DNA from: Saccoglossus kowalevskii
Lineage: Eukaryota > Hemichordata > Enteropneusta > Harrimaniidae
DNA: 10,235 nucleotides
Assembly (NCBI RefSeq): GCF_000003605.2
Contig: NW_003155745.1
Coordinates: 17,261 to 27,495, forward strand
Direction of reading: 5' to 3'
Numbering within the stretch: the stretch's first letter is position 1; each line of letters opens with the position of its first letter. Positions 8,212-10,235 of the stretch are shown in pieces. The position numbers were made by a program, and so were the translations under genes. The notes below the pieces were generated by a model. It saw only the letters and a list, made by a program, of their open reading frames with translations, was not told where the DNA came from and searched no databases.

Positions 8212-8512
8212 CTCTGAAGTTCGATCTGCCTAACACCGTGTGGAATATTGCAAATTATTTGTTTGTGTCTTAGATTTTTAATTTTAATTTACGAAATATG
8301 ATTTTAGATTTTGAATCTGTATTAAGTTACTGTATTTAGTTCACGAACGGTTGACCACGGACATGTATCCCCATGTACCAAACCAACGGCTCCCGAATCA
8401 GGTTTGCGATACGCGGCCAGCTAGAGCTTAGACCCAGAAAAATCATGTTTATTAGGTATCTGATCACGGCGCACGTCATTAGTAAAATATGACACCTTGC
8501 AGCCTGAGCTGC
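8212..8512. other. Unassigned sequence between the hAT-like element and the TTTA array
   Basis: No gene, RNA or repeat is recognised. Short open stretches occur on the plus strand without splice or start signals. Confidence 0.4.
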
Positions 8513-8513
8513 T

Positions 8514-8576
<63 letters not shown>
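8513..8576. repeat. Microsatellite (TTTA)16
   Basis: Sixteen perfect TTTA units with no interruption. It lies directly upstream of the exon-like segment at 8598 and accounts for the artificial open frame there. Confidence 0.98.
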
Positions 8577-8597
8577 CTCAATTACTCACTCATTCAG

Positions 8598-8665
8598 AGA
8601 TTGGTTTTGCTGCGTTAACAAGGAAGCTGACTGATGGCGCTGTGGCGCAAAACCTATCAATTCAG
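8598..8665 (+). CDS. Candidate internal exon (partial gene, product unknown)
   Basis: A 68-base open segment lies between an acceptor (cactcattcag) and a donor (CAG|gtaaaa). With two leading bases it gives 22 codons of balanced composition, including LTRKLTDGAVAQNLSIQ. It ends in phase 0, which fits the phase-0 reading of the segment at 9614. No upstream exon was found. It may be a real exon, a decayed one or chance. Confidence 0.3.
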
Positions 8666-8983
8666 GTAAAAAATACCAAAATAAGAATTACAATGCAATA
8701 AGTATGAAATTAAGAGTCTTGTTCGATTTACATAGCTGATGAGCCACTGTACTATTTTAGCTCACCGTATCTAGTTATTTGCAGCACAATATGATGCATA
8801 TATAGCAAGAAATTAGCATTCACACATTGTGTTGTATGAAAGGAGAGAAGGTTAGCACTCCTCTTGACAAGGACGGAATACGGAATACACCCTCGGTGTT
8901 CAACACATATACGGTTAAGGCATTGTCACTTACTTCGTGGCATCTAACCAAGTTTTGATTGGGCAATTGCACTGATTTTAAAA
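8666..8983. other. Unassigned A+T-rich sequence, possibly intronic
   Basis: If the two plus-strand exon candidates are real this is intron; otherwise it is intergenic. No other feature is visible. Confidence 0.4.
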
Positions 8984-9073
8984 GGACTCATAGCAACGTA
9001 AGCTGCGCATGTAAAATACATTGTTTATTTACGTGAAATTCGAACACGCGCTGCGCGACGACCGCCGCCCTTT
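8984..9073. mobile_element. Second, left-truncated copy of the 5007-5138 element
   Basis: This segment aligns in the same orientation with 5045-5138 at roughly 80-85 percent by eye. It shares GACTCATAGCAACGTA, GTAAAATAC, TTGTTTATTTAC, TGAAATTCGA and the end CCGCCCTTT. The left inverted arm is missing; an AAAGG abuts the shared part directly. Confidence 0.55.
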
Positions 9074-9231
9074 AAATATTGAGTTTACATTGCTAATGCA
9101 AATAAATAAATTCATAGTAACATATCGGTAGTTTGTTTGAACCATCTGAACGTCCATAACATTGTATACATACTCTGTACAGAAATACAATAATTGAAAC
9201 CACTGAAAAATCGTCACACAATGCATGCGAT

Positions 9232-9249
9232 TACCCACAATCCTATGCG
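9232..9249 (+). promoter_or_regulatory. ZNF143/Staf-like binding site
   Basis: TACCCACAATCCTATGCG fits 16 of 18 positions of the Staf consensus YWCCCRNMATSCMYYRCR, as I recall it. An ATGCATGCG lies just upstream. Such sites sit in promoters of housekeeping and small RNA genes; no adjacent transcript start is recognised. Confidence 0.35.
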
Positions 9250-9505
9250 GTTTGTTTAAACAGATATCTGTTGGAAAATGGTACAGTACAAAGCCGACAT
9301 GCTTTTGAATTTTGAAAATTTTCTTCCCTCAAAATTACTGAATAGTAGTAGCTTGCTAAAGTAGCAGTGTTTTTGTTTGTGTAAAAAGTAAACCAAACTT
9401 AGTTTATAACCATACTGTAAGCCAAAGAATTTCCCAGCACTTGGTTGTGTCTTTGAATGGTTGAAAAAAGGCAATTTGCATAGTAATTTGTTGCTAGGTG
9501 ATGAA

Positions 9506-9584
9506 AGCACAGCACAGCACAACACAGCACAGCACAGCACAGCACAGCACAGCACAGCACAGCACAGCACAGCACAGCACAGCA
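9506..9584. repeat. Pentanucleotide array (AGCAC)15
   Basis: Fifteen AGCAC units in register, one of them AACAC (9521-9525), followed by a partial AGCA. It creates open frames on both strands (Cys/Ala/Val-rich or Gln/His/Ser-rich) that are not genes. Confidence 0.97.
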
Positions 9585-9613
9585 ATAGCACCTCTGTGAA
9601 TTGTTTTCACCAG

Positions 9614-9688
9614 ATTTTGGGTGAATTTGACATTGCAAAACATTCTTTTGAAAAAACAAATACAGCAGACTCCTTAAAAATTCAATAG
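9614..9688 (+). CDS. Candidate terminal exon with a TPR-like helix
   Basis: After acceptor ttgttttcaccag the frame reads 24 codons to TAG (9686-9688). The part GEFDIAKHSFEKTNTAD fits the second helix of a tetratricopeptide repeat: G15, aromatic 17, A20 and F24 are in place. AATAAA follows 19 bases after the stop. Joined in phase to 8598-8665 it would make the last 46 codons of a plus-strand gene. The intervening 948 bases would be an intron carrying the 8984 repeat and the AGCAC array. The repeat parent is unknown. Confidence 0.35.
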   Translation: MLGEFDIAKHSFEKTNTADSLKIQ

Positions 9689-9706
9689 GGTCTAAAATGG
9701 TAAAGC

Positions 9707-9712
9707 AATAAA
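9707..9712 (+). promoter_or_regulatory. Candidate poly(A) signal for the 9614-9688 exon
   Basis: An exact AATAAA lies 19 bases past the TAG, a common arrangement, but it is in A+T-rich DNA. Confidence 0.35.
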
Positions 9713-9837
9713 AAGTAGTAGATATATCAATACCCGATGATACAGATCATAGATAATTCTGGATGATTTTTGGCACTGCGGTGTTGCACCTTGGCTAGTT
9801 GTCCAAATAAGTTTCAACCTACACGTGGGTACATCTC

Positions 9838-9841
9838 AAAA
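9838..9841 (-). terminator. RNA polymerase III terminator of tRNA-Ala
   Basis: The plus-strand AAAA reads TTTT on the minus strand, nine bases past the 3' end of the tRNA. That is the usual minimal pol III stop and supports an active gene. Confidence 0.7.
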
Positions 9842-9850
9842 TAAATGTAA

Positions 9851-9923
9851 TGGAGAATCCGGGCATCGATCCCGGTACCTCTCACATGCTAAGCGAGCGC
9901 TCTACCATCTGAGCTAATTCCCC
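9851..9923 (-). tRNA. tRNA-Ala (anticodon AGC)
   Basis: Read on the minus strand, this folds as a complete 73-base tRNA with no intron. The acceptor GGGGAAT pairs with ATTCTCC and includes the G3:U70 pair that marks alanine tRNAs. The D stem is GCTC/GAGC. The anticodon stem is CTCGC/GTGAG, with loop TTAGCAT giving AGC at 34-36. The T stem is CCGGG/CCCGG with loop ATCGATG, whose A54 variant is usual in animal tRNA-Ala. The discriminator base is A73, and CCA is not encoded. The A box (TAGCTCAGATGG) and B box (GGATCGATGCC) are intact. It looks functional. Confidence 0.97.
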
Positions 9924-10235
9924 GTCTACGAAAGATATACACGTGGTTATTGACACATCACTGGCAAACAATATGTCAACACAAAACAAAATAAGCATGG
10001 TATAAATCACACATAAATTTGACTTTCAATACAAACAGCCACGTTGCTGTATAACTGATAACTAAGACTGTATCGGCGTTAATCACAGTTGTTCAAAACA
10101 ATCTCATGAATGAGAACATTCGCAGCTGTGAAGCGGACAGGGTTATACGGAGCCTCGCTCTGAAGTAACAACAACGATGGCAGTGTTCAAACATGTTGTC
10201 TCAGTTCGTAAATAATTTATAACAAATACAAGTAA
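9924..10235. other. 5' flank of the tRNA gene and window end
   Basis: Nothing is established here. An ATG in fair context (10177, acaacgATGG) opens a short frame MAVFKHVVSV that reaches a possible donor C|gtaaat at 10208 before the in-frame TAA at 10213. This could be a first exon running out of the window. Confidence 0.3.

Noticed and set aside
8489-8701. 70-codon frame starting before the TTTA array
   Set aside because: Its first half is the microsatellite. Only the segment between the splice-like sites is considered.
9256-9688. Cys/Ala/Val-rich and Gln/His/Ser-rich open frames on both strands
   Set aside because: They are translations of the AGCAC array; only the part after 9614 on the plus strand has independent support.
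1-10235. CRISPR arrays, operons or bacterial mobile elements
   Set aside because: No spaced direct-repeat array and no bacterial gene structure; the window is eukaryotic.

Overview
The window looks like nuclear DNA of a multicellular animal. It is A+T-rich and gene-poor, with GT-AG introns, simple repeats, relics of a LINE and of hAT-like DNA transposons, and a tRNA-Ala(AGC) gene of standard animal form. No bacterial operon structure is present, and most long open frames are chance openings. The repeat content and the Shisa-like gene would fit a marine invertebrate such as a lancelet or hemichordate. That placement is inference; the sequence does not fix the species.

The clearest protein gene is on the minus strand, in three small exons (7257-7203, 5429-5291, 4405-4270). 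The splice phases fit exactly (phase 1, then phase 2) and give a 109-residue protein. It has a signal peptide, an ectodomain with exactly six cysteines (C-x8-C-x14-CC-x8-CC), one membrane span, and a short cysteine-rich tail ending in YQSV. This is the layout of the STMC6 / Shisa-like superfamily. A minus-strand AATAAA lies about 370 bases past the stop codon.

Layout. 1-1690 is A+T-rich with little recognisable content, apart from an inverted pair of NRF1-like motifs near 272 and 481. 1695-2174 is an unrecognised 159-codon frame, perhaps decayed. 2342-2950 is a frameshifted LINE endonuclease fragment broken by a GC-rich insert with a hAT-like end. 2954-4269 is mostly empty and includes the probable 3' UTR of the Shisa-like gene. 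4270-7257 is that gene. Its introns carry a 132-bp inverted-repeat element in the second intron (4406-5290), and a short hairpin and a 92-bp palindrome in the first (5430-7202). 7553-8203 is a probable non-autonomous hAT-like element flanked by 8-bp near-duplicates. 8513-8576 is a perfect (TTTA)16 array. 8598-8665 and 9614-9688 are two exon-like plus-strand segments in compatible phase. The second has a TPR-like helix, a stop codon and a nearby AATAAA. 8984-9073 repeats part of the 5007-5138 element. 9506-9584 is an (AGCAC)n array. 9851-9923 is the tRNA gene on the minus strand. The rest is A+T-rich with no clear gene.

No multi-gene system is visible. The genes seen look independent: a small membrane adaptor-like protein, a possible TPR protein 3' end, and a tRNA.
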